Under the pieces are notes generated by a model that saw only the letters and a program-made list of their open reading frames with translations, had not been told where the DNA came from and made no database searches. A DNA stretch of 64,000 bases, from the NCBI GenBank assembly GCA_943788825.1, contig CALSRT010000002.1, positions 248,001 through 312,000 of the forward strand, given 5' to 3'. Of this stretch, positions 8,055 to 17,030 are shown piece after piece (the stretch's first letter is position 1; the number at the start of each line of letters is the position of its first letter). The translations under genes were made by a program, and so were the position numbers. This DNA comes from UBA4582 sp002389265 (GTDB lineage Bacteria > Pseudomonadota > Gammaproteobacteria > Pseudomonadales > Azotimanducaceae).

Positions 8055-8749
8055 CTACGTTCGTGCAAGCGTGCGACGGCGGCAGGCAAGTCACCGATCT
8101 GCTCGATAGTTTCATCAGGTCTGGATTCCCCGGGTCCTGGGCGCTCTGCATTCTTGACCCAGATGGTGTGCAGGCCAATGCGTTTGGCAGCATCGATGTC
8201 GAGCTGCGGATCATCGCCCACATAAATCATTTCATGTGGTGCTGTGCGGGTATGTTCGAGTGCCGCATTGAATAGCTGGGGCGCAGGTTTGGGTGCACCC
8301 ACTTGCTCGGCAGAAAATGCAAAGTCAAACACGTGATTTAAACCTAGCCGATTGATATCTGCGTTGCCGTTAGTCAAGGCGCCCAGGATATAACGGCTCG
8401 CTAGATCCTGAATGGCATCCTGAGCCCCGTCGAACATTTCGATGTCGTTTCTGGCGGCTAAAAATATTTCGATGGCATCATTCGATAACTCAAATGCCCG
8501 GCCGGGATCAATCTGGCTTAGCCTTAATGCCTGCTCGATCATTCTGCGTCGCAGCTCGGTAATTTTCTTACCGAGTTCAGGCTCCCGGTTGACGAGTTCA
8601 TGGCGTAACTCACGCATGCCGGTGACGTCATATTTCAAGTCTGGCACCGTAAGGCTCAGCCACTCATCCAGGCGTTTTTCAGCGCGAATAATGACTGGCT
8701 TGACCGCCCAAAGCGTATCATCTAAATCAAACGCGATAACCTTTATCAT
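8051..8749 (-). CDS. yigB: HAD-superfamily phosphatase YigB
   Basis: Cytosolic HAD phosphatase, 232 residues. Motif I is AFDLDDTLW near residue 6, motif II is LTNGNAD near 137 and motif IV is YVGDDPQLDIDAAKRIG near 187. E. coli YigB dephosphorylates the riboflavin precursor 5-amino-6-(5-phosphoribitylamino)uracil and FMN. The position right after xerC, with a 4-bp ATGA overlap, is the same as in E. coli and Pseudomonas, which supports orthology. It is last in the lptM-lysA-dapF-DUF484-xerC-yigB operon. Confidence 0.88.
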   Translation of the reverse strand: MIKVIAFDLDDTLWAVKPVIIRAEKRLDEWLSLTVPDLKYDVTGMRELRHELVNREPELGKKITELRRRMIEQALRLSQIDPGRAFELSNDAIEIFLAARNDIEMFDGAQDAIQDLASRYILGALTNGNADINRLGLNHVFDFAFSAEQVGAPKPAPQLFNAALEHTRTAPHEMIYVGDDPQLDIDAAKRIGLHTIWVKNAERPGPGESRPDETIEQIGDLPAAVARLHERS

Positions 8750-9672
8750 GATTTGTTGGATCCTGGGATGGGGTTCTTTCTGTGTGCTCTTGGATGAGCC
8801 TTATCGTAGACCTCCGCAAGATGCTGAAAATTGAGGTGGGTGTAAATTTGAGTCGTAGAAATATCTGCATGGCCCAATAATTCTTGAACGGCACGTAAGT
8901 CACCGCTTGACTCGAGTATGTGGCTGGCAAATGAGTGCCTGAGCATATGGGGATGAACGTTACCGGGCAGCAGCTGTTGGCGCGTCCAGTGACGGATCCG
9001 GGCCTGCACATTCCGTGCACTGATTCGGTTGCCGCGTTCGCTGATGAACAACGCGAAGGTATCTTCGCTAGTCTGTTTCATTGGTAATGGCTGGCGTCCC
9101 GCCTGCCATGTTTGCAGCGCGCTAAGTGCGATAGAGCCCACCGGCAGAACACGCTGTTTGTTGCCTTTACCGGTCACCTTGATGGAACCTTCGTCCCAGT
9201 TGACATCGTTAACATTGGTGTTCACCAATTCGGCCAGACGTAAACCTGAAGAGTAAAATAGTTCAAGCATCGCCCGATCTCGGCGAGCGTACCAGTCTTC
9301 AGGTACCACATTCAGCAGCTGCGCAATCTGGTCAGTATCAAGGGTGTCTGGTAATTTTCGAGCGGTTTTGGGTGCGCTGACGCCGAGTGCAGGGTTGTGT
9401 TTGCTCAACGCCTCGCGCACCAGATAATGAAAAAACGTCCTTGCGCTTGAGAGGCGGCGTTGCAGGCTCTTGCCAGAGAGTCCACGTCGATGGTTGTGCG
9501 CAATAAACTGACGAATATGATGGGTTTGCAGCTCGCCCCAGGCCTTAATGTCGTTCTCGAGGCAATAGGCGCTAAGCTGCAACAGATCGCGTTGATAACC
9601 GGACACTGTATGGTGCGAGAGTCCCCGCTCGTTGACCAAGTGTTGGATAAATTGATCGACCTGTTCTTTCAA
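8746..9672 (-). CDS. xerC: Tyrosine recombinase XerC
   Basis: Site-specific recombinase that with XerD resolves chromosome dimers at dif, 308 residues. The N-terminal SAM-like domain (about 1-90) is followed by the catalytic domain with Arg in SSGLRLAELV, Lys in VTGKGNKQR, HMLRHSFASH, LLGHADISTTQIYTH and the nucleophilic Tyr in the last of these. The start is TTG at 9672 (KEQVDQF) with AGGGGT just upstream. The order dapF-DUF484-xerC-yigB separates it from XerD. Confidence 0.95.
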   Translation of the reverse strand: MKEQVDQFIQHLVNERGLSHHTVSGYQRDLLQLSAYCLENDIKAWGELQTHHIRQFIAHNHRRGLSGKSLQRRLSSARTFFHYLVREALSKHNPALGVSAPKTARKLPDTLDTDQIAQLLNVVPEDWYARRDRAMLELFYSSGLRLAELVNTNVNDVNWDEGSIKVTGKGNKQRVLPVGSIALSALQTWQAGRQPLPMKQTSEDTFALFISERGNRISARNVQARIRHWTRQQLLPGNVHPHMLRHSFASHILESSGDLRAVQELLGHADISTTQIYTHLNFQHLAEVYDKAHPRAHRKNPIPGSNKS

Positions 9673-9699
9673 GCTGACCCCTGCCCGGTTCTGAAAGGT

Positions 9700-10431
9700 T
9701 TAGTAGGGTGCCAAATGAGCCGGTAGCTGGCGGGCCAGAACATCGGCAATAAAGCCGATGAATAAGGTCCCCATGCCGGGCTGAAAAAAATTGGGATCCA
9801 TGCTGCCGATGGCTAGCAAGGCAATCTGTTCGCCAACCCCGGTAGTCTTGGATGGGGCCTTGACGGATAGAACGGCTGCTGATTTAACTTTTTCGGTGCT
9901 GTGAGGAAACAGGAAATCCTGCTCTGCCGGCCGCAGAATGCCCAACATAGGTTTTTTGCTCTTCATCAGTGCGCCGACGTGTTCTCGTGCAGCTGACTCG
10001 GGAACTGAGTAGGCAAAGTGATTGATTTGCATGGCCCTATCGTTGAAAACGATCAAACTGTAGGCTTGGCACTTGAAGTCGCGTTTGAAGCTGAGCTCCA
10101 GGGCTGCATAAAATTCGGAACTATCTTTAGCTTCCATTAACGCCAGCACAAGGCGCTGACACTTCGCGAAAATATCATTGTTGATTGTTCCTGCGTCGAT
10201 GAGCGCATCGAGCTGCTTGCGAATGTCTCGATTGCGTTCACGCAGAAGACTAACCTGGCGCTCCACCAAGGACACATCGCCGCCATGAATATGGGGCAAT
10301 TGCAGATTCCGCAGGAGTTCATCACGGTCGCTAAAGAAGTCTGGGTGTGATGCCAAATATTCCTCGACATGGCTTGGATCTAAGTCCGCCGCCTGTTTAA
10401 ACAATGACTTGGGTGTTGGCATAGTCTTCAC
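9700..10431 (-). CDS. DUF484 family protein (GAF-like)
   Basis: A 243-residue cytosolic protein of the DUF484 family, constantly found between dapF and xerC in gammaproteobacteria. The N-terminal part contains VEEYLASHPDFFSDRDELL and LPHIHGGDVSLVERQVSLLRERN (a coiled coil of about 30 residues), followed by a GAF-like sensory fold without a visible catalytic motif. Its biochemical role is unknown. The first codon is GTG at 10431, or ATG at 10422; neither has a strong Shine-Dalgarno. It lies 12 bp after dapF and 27 bp before xerC. Confidence 0.85.
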   Translation of the reverse strand: MKTMPTPKSLFKQAADLDPSHVEEYLASHPDFFSDRDELLRNLQLPHIHGGDVSLVERQVSLLRERNRDIRKQLDALIDAGTINNDIFAKCQRLVLALMEAKDSSEFYAALELSFKRDFKCQAYSLIVFNDRAMQINHFAYSVPESAAREHVGALMKSKKPMLGILRPAEQDFLFPHSTEKVKSAAVLSVKAPSKTTGVGEQIALLAIGSMDPNFFQPGMGTLFIGFIADVLARQLPAHLAPY

Positions 10432-10443
10432 TTCTGATGTTAG

Positions 10444-11292
10444 TTATATTTGTAAGCGACCCTCAAAGACGCGGGCAACGGGCCCGGTCATGATCACGGG
10501 ATGGTCGTCACCGGCCCAACTGATCCTCAAGCTGCCGCCAAGCAGTATGACCTCTACTTGTGCATCGAGTAAACCTTGAAGTCTGCCAGCAACCATTGCT
10601 GCGCAAGCGCCTGTTCCGCAAGCCCGGGTTTCACCGACGCCCCGCTCAAACACTCGCAACCTGATCTGGCCACGATTGATAACCTGCATAAAACCAACGT
10701 TGACCCTGGCCGGAAACCGTTCGTGATGCTCGATCAGCGGACCTAACTGGGCAACGGCGGCAGTCTCAATATCATCAACCAGCAGCACGGCATGGGGATT
10801 GCCCATGCTGACAGCGGTTAACTGCACGTTAGTTGCCGGGCACCCGATTGTGGGCGTGGTGCAAAGGTCATAAACGATCCCAGGTTTTTCAGTCAGGAAC
10901 GGTATCTTTTCTGGCTGCAGGATCGGAGGACCCATGTTTACGCTGATGTCGCCGTCCGGTTCGAGTCGGCATTCAATGTTGCCCGTGTTGGTTTCGAGCT
11001 TGATGCTGGATTTGGTGGTCAAGCCGCGGTCTCGAACAAAGCGCAAGAAACATCGTGCGCCGTTGCCACATTGCTCTGCTTCTGAGCCGTCAGCGTTAAA
11101 GATTCGATACTTGAAATCCATCGCGGGATTATCTGGCGGCTCGACAATCAGTAACTGGTCGAAGCCGATGCCGGTACGTCGGTCTGCCATAGCTCGAATC
11201 TGGTCATCACGGATTTGGAAATTCTGGGTAATGAGGTCCAGCAGCACGAAATCATTGCCGAGGCCGTGCATTTTGGTAAATCTAAGTAACAT
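10444..11292 (-). CDS. dapF: Diaminopimelate epimerase
   Basis: Converts LL- to meso-diaminopimelate for lysine and peptidoglycan, 282 residues from the ATG giving MLLRFTKMHGLGNDF. The two catalytic cysteines are in EQCGNGARC near 75 and RACGTGACAA near 225, as expected for the cofactor-free epimerase. A GTG five codons upstream (11307) is possible, but the chosen start gives the canonical N-terminus. It follows lysA by about 60 bp, so two consecutive steps of the pathway are co-transcribed. Confidence 0.95.
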   Translation of the reverse strand: MLLRFTKMHGLGNDFVLLDLITQNFQIRDDQIRAMADRRTGIGFDQLLIVEPPDNPAMDFKYRIFNADGSEAEQCGNGARCFLRFVRDRGLTTKSSIKLETNTGNIECRLEPDGDISVNMGPPILQPEKIPFLTEKPGIVYDLCTTPTIGCPATNVQLTAVSMGNPHAVLLVDDIETAAVAQLGPLIEHHERFPARVNVGFMQVINRGQIRLRVFERGVGETRACGTGACAAMVAGRLQGLLDAQVEVILLGGSLRISWAGDDHPVIMTGPVARVFEGRLQI

Positions 11293-11351
11293 GATGGCAA
11301 GCAACACTCTTTGCGGTGGATGATAAAAAATGCTTAATCAAGTTGTCCTCA

Positions 11352-12599
11352 TCAAAAGACCAAACAACGTTCCAGCCTGAGTTGATCGTCAATAGTTTCT
11401 CGTTGGCGTACACATTGTGTGGTCGCGCCGCTGACCATGACTTCAGCGACACGATTCCGACTATTGTAATTAGAGCTCATGGCGAAACCATAGGCGCCGA
11501 CGGAATGAATGGCGAGCAGGTCTCCGGCCTCGATAGCAAGGGATCGGTTTTTGCCGAGAAAGTCACCGCTCTCGCAAATCGGGCCCACTACTTCGAACAA
11601 TTCTTTATCACTATTGCGGATTTCCACTTCAGTGATGCGTTGCCATGATTGATACAAGGCGGGCCGAATCAGATCGTTCATACCCGCATCGACGATAGCG
11701 AAATGCCTATCTTCATTGGCTTTGATGTTTACCACGCGCGTCAGTAGAACGCCAGCATTGGCAGTCAGGTAGCGGCCCGGCTCGAACACTAGGGTCTGGG
11801 GTCGGTGTCCCATGCCTTGCAGAATCGCGCCGGCATATTCGAGTATGTCCACGGGGGTCTCATCGTCATAACAGACGCCCAGGCCGCCGCCCAAATCGAT
11901 ATGTGCCAAGTTGATGCCAGCGATTGCCAGATCATCGACTAATGAAAGGACTCGGCTCATGGCGTCTATAAAAGGTGCAAGCTCAGTAATCTGCGAGCCG
12001 ATATGACAATCAATGCCTTTAGTCTCGATATGACTCAGGTCGCGGGCACGTTGATAAAGACCCGGCGCATCCTCCATCGAGACGCCAAATTTATTTTCAC
12101 GAAGACCGGTGGAGATATAGGGATGTGTTCCAGCATCGACATCCGGGTTGACCCGAATCGAGATTGGCGCGATCAGGTCCATGCTACACGCTAGCCTTTG
12201 GATCTGATCCAACTCCATTGAAGACTCGATATTGAAACAGGCAATGCCTGCAGCAAGGGCATTTTGGATTTCCCAGTCTTGTTTGCCGACACCAGAGAAG
12301 ACGATTTTCGCAGGGTCGCCACCGGCTCTCAGGACGCGCTCCAGCTCCCCGCCAGAGACGATATCAAAGCCCGCGCCCAGTTGTGCCAGCAGGCTGAGCA
12401 CACCCAGGTTGGCGTTAGCTTTGACGGCATAACAGATCATGACGGGATGCTTCTCAAAGGCCTGAGAAAAAGCCTCATACGCCGCCGTGATAGTGCCCTG
12501 GGAATAGACATACAGGGGGGTGTCGAACTGCTCTGCGAGAGATTTGGCCGGAACCTTCTCAATGAACAATTCGTTATCTTGGTAGTGGATTAGTGTCAT
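11352..12599 (-). CDS. lysA: Diaminopimelate decarboxylase
   Basis: PLP enzyme making lysine from meso-diaminopimelate, 415 residues. Seen: PLP lysine K60 in CYAVKAN, HIDLGGGLG near 240, EPGRYLTANAG near 283 and GPICESGDFLG near 348, where the Cys-Glu pair belongs to the neighbouring subunit's active site. The fold is an alanine-racemase-type barrel plus beta domain. The start overlaps the lptM stop by 4 bp (ATGA), so translation is coupled. Cytosolic. Confidence 0.95.
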   Translation of the reverse strand: MTLIHYQDNELFIEKVPAKSLAEQFDTPLYVYSQGTITAAYEAFSQAFEKHPVMICYAVKANANLGVLSLLAQLGAGFDIVSGGELERVLRAGGDPAKIVFSGVGKQDWEIQNALAAGIACFNIESSMELDQIQRLACSMDLIAPISIRVNPDVDAGTHPYISTGLRENKFGVSMEDAPGLYQRARDLSHIETKGIDCHIGSQITELAPFIDAMSRVLSLVDDLAIAGINLAHIDLGGGLGVCYDDETPVDILEYAGAILQGMGHRPQTLVFEPGRYLTANAGVLLTRVVNIKANEDRHFAIVDAGMNDLIRPALYQSWQRITEVEIRNSDKELFEVVGPICESGDFLGKNRSLAIEAGDLLAIHSVGAYGFAMSSNYNSRNRVAEVMVSGATTQCVRQRETIDDQLRLERCLVF

Positions 12600-12748
12600 G
12601 AGTTATCTTTGCTGCTCTGGTGAGTCTCGACCGATTCGATTGACTGTCCGTCTGGGGCGCTGGATTGGGGCAGAAACAGTGGCCCTTTTTGGCCACAGGC
12701 TGACAATAGACCCGAGAGTAGTAGTGTCAGCAGTGCGAGTCGTATCAT
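12596..12748 (-). CDS. lptM: LptM (YifL) small lipoprotein
   Basis: A 50-residue lipoprotein. The signal peptide MIRLALLTLLLSGLLSAC places the lipid-modified cysteine at residue 18, followed by GQKGPLFLP, the hallmark CGxKGPLYFP motif of LptM/YifL. The mature part is short and polar. In E. coli LptM mimics LPS and promotes LptD maturation at the outer membrane. Longer in-frame starts up to 13000 exist, but only this ATG gives the lipobox at the right place. First gene of the lysA operon, divergent from cyaY as in E. coli. Confidence 0.9.
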   Translation of the reverse strand: MIRLALLTLLLSGLLSACGQKGPLFLPQSSAPDGQSIESVETHQSSKDNS

Positions 12749-12956
12749 CGGTAGGCCCCGGATTGGGCTGACCGAGGTCAGCGAGAATAAAGTCTTCGCA
12801 GTATACGTGAGTGACCTGGTCCAGCAAAGAGGATCGCTTGGTTTGCTCCCAGGGCTTATACTGTCCGCAGTGGGCAGTGAACCCAGTGAATAATACTGCC
12901 ACAAAATACGGCCCAAGCTATCAAGGTCGAGTCCCTTAACTAAATGAACGACGGTG

Positions 12957-13280
12957 ATGACTTTGTTGGAGAGTGAATACAACGACCTGATTGACGACAT
13001 CTATAATCGTATTGAGGATCAGGTTGACGAATTGACCCAGGATCTGGATGTGGATTCTTCAGGCTCGGTGTTAACCATCACGTTTCCCAATAGCTCTCAG
13101 GTGATCTTGAGTCGCCAGGTAGCCACCCATGAAATATGGGTGGCCGCCAAGTCCGGTGGGTTTCATCTCCATCTTACCGAAGGCCAATGGGTTTGCCGCA
13201 CAACAGCGGAAAACTTGCCAACGCTATTAAGCCGGACATTCACCGAGCAACTCGGTGAATCAGTTAACTTGCTGGTCTAA
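12957..13280 (+). CDS. cyaY: Frataxin-like iron donor CyaY
   Basis: Bacterial frataxin, 107 residues from ATG 12957 (a GTG directly before it is also in frame). The first helix is acidic (ESEYNDLIDDIYNRIEDQVDEL), followed by GSVLTITFPN, the conserved HEIWVAAKSGGFH and WVCRTT. It binds iron and modulates IscS-dependent Fe-S assembly. Its 3' end overlaps the 3' end of convergent argH by 21 bp. Divergent from lptM, the conserved gammaproteobacterial order. Confidence 0.93.
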   Translation: MTLLESEYNDLIDDIYNRIEDQVDELTQDLDVDSSGSVLTITFPNSSQVILSRQVATHEIWVAAKSGGFHLHLTEGQWVCRTTAENLPTLLSRTFTEQLGESVNLLV

Positions 13281-14675
13281 AGCATCGAGCCTTACAGACG
13301 CTCGCTGGATAGCCGAGTCGACCTGGTTCGGTGCAGTGCCGCCGATATGATTGCGCGCCCTGATCGACCCTTCAAGGGTTAAGACAGCATAAATATCATC
13401 GCTAATGAGACTGGACTCAGCTTGCATTGTTGCCAGTGAAAGTTCAGCCAAGTCGACCGCTTGGTTTATTGCCACACCGACTAACTTGCCGACGACGTCA
13501 TGGGCGTCTCGAAAGGGCAGGCCTTTTTTCACCAGGTAATCCGCAAGATCTGTTGCTGTCGCGTACCCGCGCATAGCCGCAGCGCGCATATTCTCCCGCT
13601 TTGGCACCATGGCAGGAATCATATCGGCGAAGGCGGTCAGACAGTCTCGAAGCGTATTGACGGTATCAAACAGAGGCTCCTTATCTTCTTGGTTGTCTTT
13701 GTTGTAAGCCAGGGGCTGGCCCTTCATTAAGGTCAGTAGCGTCATGAGGCTGCCATAGACTCGCCCGGTTTTACCGCGAACTAACTCGGGGACATCGGGG
13801 TTTTTCTTTTGGGGCATGATAGAAGAACCGGTGCAAAACCGATCGGGCAAGTCAACGAAATCAAATTGAGGAGATGCCCACAGTACTATCTCTTCTGACC
13901 ATCGCGACAGGTGCATCATCATGATACTGGCGCAAGCGCTAAACTCGATAGCAAAGTCGCGATCGCTGACGGCATCTAATGAATTTTCTGCGACGCCATC
14001 AAAACCCAACAATTTCGCGGTCAGCAGACGATCAATGGGATAGCTGGTGCCGGCAAGTGCGGCAGCGCCCAGGGGCAGCACATTAAGCCTCGCTCGACAA
14101 TCCTGAAAGCGAGCATAATCTCGCTCAGTCATTGCGTACCAGGCCATTAAGTGATGGCCGAAGGTGATTGGCTGGGCGACTTGCAAATGCGTCAAGCCGG
14201 GTAAGATTGTGGCTGTTTCCTGACTGGCCAGCGCTAGAATACCCCGCTGCAGGCGAATTACCAGGCGACTGATGATGTCGATTTGGTCGCGCAGGTAGAG
14301 TCTGATATCTGTGGCAACCTGGTCGTTTCTGGAGCGGCCGGTATGCAGTTTTTTACCGACACTACCAATTCGGTCGGTCAACGCACTTTCGATATTCATG
14401 TGGACGTCTTCAAGGGCCACGGACCAGCTGAATATCCCCTGATGAATCTCCGCCTGTATGGCTTCTAGGCCGCCAATAATAGCGGTCAGTTCCACCTCGC
14501 TAAGGACACCAACCTGACATAACATTGTGGCGTGGGCAATGGAGCCTCGTATATCCTGGTCGGCCATGACCTGATCAAATCCAACTGACGCCGTAAATTG
14601 CTCGACGAAGGCATCTGTTGCCTCGGAAAATCGACCGTCCCAGAGTTTTTTGCCTGTTGGATTATCGTTTGTCAT
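13260..14675 (-). CDS. argH: Argininosuccinate lyase
   Basis: Final step of arginine synthesis: argininosuccinate to arginine and fumarate. It is 471 residues, starts in KKLWDGRFSEATD, and holds the fumarase/aspartase signature GSSIMPQKKNPD near 280 with the catalytic serine loop; HTGRSRNDQVATD is near 110. The order argH then divergent algZ-algR-hemCD is that of Pseudomonas. Cytosolic homotetramer in the family. Confidence 0.96.
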   Translation of the reverse strand: MTNDNPTGKKLWDGRFSEATDAFVEQFTASVGFDQVMADQDIRGSIAHATMLCQVGVLSEVELTAIIGGLEAIQAEIHQGIFSWSVALEDVHMNIESALTDRIGSVGKKLHTGRSRNDQVATDIRLYLRDQIDIISRLVIRLQRGILALASQETATILPGLTHLQVAQPITFGHHLMAWYAMTERDYARFQDCRARLNVLPLGAAALAGTSYPIDRLLTAKLLGFDGVAENSLDAVSDRDFAIEFSACASIMMMHLSRWSEEIVLWASPQFDFVDLPDRFCTGSSIMPQKKNPDVPELVRGKTGRVYGSLMTLLTLMKGQPLAYNKDNQEDKEPLFDTVNTLRDCLTAFADMIPAMVPKRENMRAAAMRGYATATDLADYLVKKGLPFRDAHDVVGKLVGVAINQAVDLAELSLATMQAESSLISDDIYAVLTLEGSIRARNHIGGTAPNQVDSAIQRASVRLDALDQQVN

Positions 14676-14779
14676 CTGCCAACCTATTTTTGTATGAATT
14701 CGCGATCTCTGAGTTTGATTATAGCAGCAAGCTTTACGGGCTATACTAATTGACTAGAATTAAATGGGGGACGTTTTAT

Positions 14780-15847
14780 TTGAACGCTCGAAATGAAGTA
14801 GAGGAAGACTTTTTTCTACCCGACCTCTGTCAGGCACAGAGTATTTTATTTCTTGTTCTGATAGCCGAACTGCTGGTGTTAGTCCTCGTGCTGGCAAGTT
14901 CTTCATTGCTCAGCTTCAGTTGGTCGAAAATGGGACTGGTTTCTCTCTTTGTGCAATGGGTGGTGCTGACTTCAGCCACCGTGTTATGTAACTTCAGACC
15001 CCTGCTGATGCGCATGTCGATCTTCTATGCGACATTGACGGGTTACGGCATCATCTTGTCGCTGACACTGATTTTTAGCATTCTGGGTGAGTGGATCACC
15101 ATGTTGCCAGATATGCCCTGGAATCTGGAGCAGACCGGAAATGTGAGCCGCAACTTGATCGTCGCCGCGGTCATGACCGGTATCGCATTTCGATATTTTT
15201 TCCTGCAACACCAACTTCGGCGTCAAGAGCAGGCTGAGCTGAATTCCCGTATTCAGGCACTTCAATCCAGAATTAGGCCCCATTTTTTGTTCAACAGCAT
15301 GAATATCATTGCCAGCCTGATTAGTGTAGATCCGGATACTGCTGAGGAGGTGGTAGAGGACCTGTCAGTGCTGTTTCGAGCCAGCCTGAATCAGAGCAGC
15401 GATCAACCAGTGCTGCTGGCGGAAGAATTAGCGCTGTGTCAAAAATACGTGCATATCGAGTCTCTGCGGTTGGATGAGCGCTTACAGGTAAACTGGCACA
15501 TTAATGTTGATCCGCAGACCGTCAAAATACCGCTACTGACGCTCCAACCCTTGCTTGAGAACGCGATCTATCATGGTATTCAACCACTGCCCGAAGGCGG
15601 GGTCGTCGAGGTTGTGATCGACCGATATGACAACAAGTTGGTGGCGAGCATCTCTAATCCCTTACCGGATGCGATTGAAGCACCTTTGCAGGGTAATCGA
15701 ATGGCACTAGACAATATTCGCCGGCGATTGGAAGCGATCTACGGCGCCAGCGCGTCGATTGTCAGTCGCAAGGACGAGGCGATCTTTAATACCACCATCA
15801 GCTATCCTCTGGATGATGAGAGCGCTCGTGGAAATCGACGTAGGTGA
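14780..15847 (+). CDS. algZ: AlgZ/FimS-type sensor histidine kinase
   Basis: Membrane sensor kinase of the LytS/His_kinase family, 355 residues from TTG 14780. Order: DFFLPDLCQ N-terminus, four hydrophobic segments (about residues 18-140), a HAMP-less linker, the phospho-acceptor region LQSRIRPHFLFNSMN with the His, and an HATPase with LLTLQPLLENAIYHGI and a degenerate glycine box (GNRMALDNIRRRL). TTG 14780 has GGGGGA (14766-14771) 8 nt upstream and gives the family N-terminus; a TTG ten codons earlier is less likely. In Pseudomonas the partner is AlgR, controlling type IV pili, alginate and virulence; here algR follows. Confidence 0.9.
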   Translation: MNARNEVEEDFFLPDLCQAQSILFLVLIAELLVLVLVLASSSLLSFSWSKMGLVSLFVQWVVLTSATVLCNFRPLLMRMSIFYATLTGYGIILSLTLIFSILGEWITMLPDMPWNLEQTGNVSRNLIVAAVMTGIAFRYFFLQHQLRRQEQAELNSRIQALQSRIRPHFLFNSMNIIASLISVDPDTAEEVVEDLSVLFRASLNQSSDQPVLLAEELALCQKYVHIESLRLDERLQVNWHINVDPQTVKIPLLTLQPLLENAIYHGIQPLPEGGVVEVVIDRYDNKLVASISNPLPDAIEAPLQGNRMALDNIRRRLEAIYGASASIVSRKDEAIFNTTISYPLDDESARGNRRR

Positions 15848-15899
15848 GAATGCCTTTATGATGTTAGACTAGTGTCAAGTGGCGATAAGCGCATGCTGG

Positions 15900-15927
15900 C
15901 ATTAATGTGAACGGCTTCACATTAATG
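15900..15927. promoter_or_regulatory. Perfect CRP/Vfr-type binding site upstream of algR
   Basis: A perfect 12-bp inverted repeat around a 4-bp centre whose core reads TGTGA-N6-TCACA (15906-15921), extended by matching AAT/ATT on each side: the ideal CRP/Vfr consensus. It lies in the 225-bp gap between algZ and algR. A smaller inverted repeat (GGGAC-N7-GTCCC, 15936-15952) follows. There is no T-run, so it is not an intrinsic terminator. I could not fix the promoter; TATTGT at 15972 is one possible -10. Confidence 0.6.
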
Positions 15928-16072
15928 GGCATAAGGGGACTGTTACTGTCCCAGTTTGCGGATCACGTCGCAGTATTGTTGATTTAAGTGAGTAACTTGC
16001 GGTAGGTAGGAGTCCCTTGTCTAAAAAGCGGGAGGCCCCAAAATTACAATCTGAATGCGAGGTTTCTCCACC

Positions 16073-16814
16073 ATGAAGGTACTAATAGTTGACGATGAAA
16101 AATTAGCACGAGAACGATTGATCAGAATGATCAATACACTGGACCAATACGAGGTTGTGGGAGAGGCCGCATCCGGTGACGAGGCCATCAAGCGAACGCT
16201 GGAATTTGAGCCTGACATAGTCCTGATGGATATCCGTATGCCCGGCACCGATGGGATGGCCGCAGCCCATAAGATCGCCGCGATGCCCACGCCCCCGGCA
16301 GTGGTCTTTTGTACCGCCTTCGGCGAACATGCAATCGAGGCGATCGAGGCAAATGCCGCGGGTTATTTGCTGAAACCGGTTCGTCGAGAGGCGCTGGTAG
16401 AGGCGCTGAAGAAAATTGGGCGAGTCAATAAAGTTCAGGAACGGACAGTTTCTGGTGAAGACGAATCCATGAAGCAGCGAGTTCGAACCCATATCAGCGC
16501 GAGAACCCGGCGCGGTATTGAGTTAATCCCATTATCTGAAATCCGATTCTTTCCAAGCAGACCATAAATATGTCACGGTGCGCCATGAATCCGGCGAGGT
16601 GTTGATAGACGATAGTTTGCGTGATTTGGAAGATGAATTCGGTGATCGCGTCGTTAGAATCCACCGTAATGCGCTGGTCATGACAGATCATCTTGAGGGG
16701 CTAGATCGGAATCCTCAAGGGCATTACCAAGTTCGAATGCGCGGCGTTGAAGATAAGCTGGATGTCAGTCGACGGCATGTTTCGGGCCTTAGGCGCTTAG
16801 TGCAATCCTTGTAG
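16073..16814 (+). pseudogene. algR: AlgR-type LytTR response regulator, interrupted by a +1 frameshift
   Basis: Response regulator for AlgZ. The receiver domain MKVLIVDDEKLARERL has the phosphorylatable Asp in DIVLMDIRMPG and Lys in YLLKPV. The C-terminal LytTR DNA-binding domain is broken: the first frame runs LSEIRFF then PSRP-stop (16567), while dropping one C of the CC at 16553-16554 restores FFQADHKYVTVRHESGEVL and continues to 16814, giving 246 residues, the length of AlgR. The downstream part keeps the conserved IHRNALV and VSRRHV segments. Either a sequence error or a recent inactivating insertion. As read, the protein would be about 164 residues with no complete DNA-binding domain. 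Confidence 0.85.
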
Positions 16815-16975
16815 CCACTGTCCAGTCTGTCAAGGCTAGGATCTAGGGCCAGGGTGCAAAACTAGATGTTAAGACCAGATATTAAGGTTAGGGTTTAAGG
16901 CCAAGCTTCAGGCGAAGCCTTGACCCTGAAACAATCTTCTACCAAATCGGGGCAGATAGAGATGAAAAAGGCGGC

Positions 16976-16981
16976 TATAAT
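16976..16981 (+). promoter_or_regulatory. Candidate -10 element for hemC
   Basis: TATAAT 50 bp before the preferred TTG start of hemC. No good -35 at 16-18 bp. If used, transcription starts near 16988, which would exclude the ATG starts at 16920 and 16980. Confidence 0.35.
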
Positions 16982-17030
16982 GTCGCTTTTTTTGTGCGCG
17001 TTCGCAGGCGCCAACGACAGGACCTGGACA

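Noticed and set aside
16920..17030. Possible signal peptide before HemC (MKKAAIMSLFLCAFAG)
   Set aside because: HemC is cytosolic; family N-terminus begins at the TTG 17031, which has its own binding site, and a TATAAT lies between.
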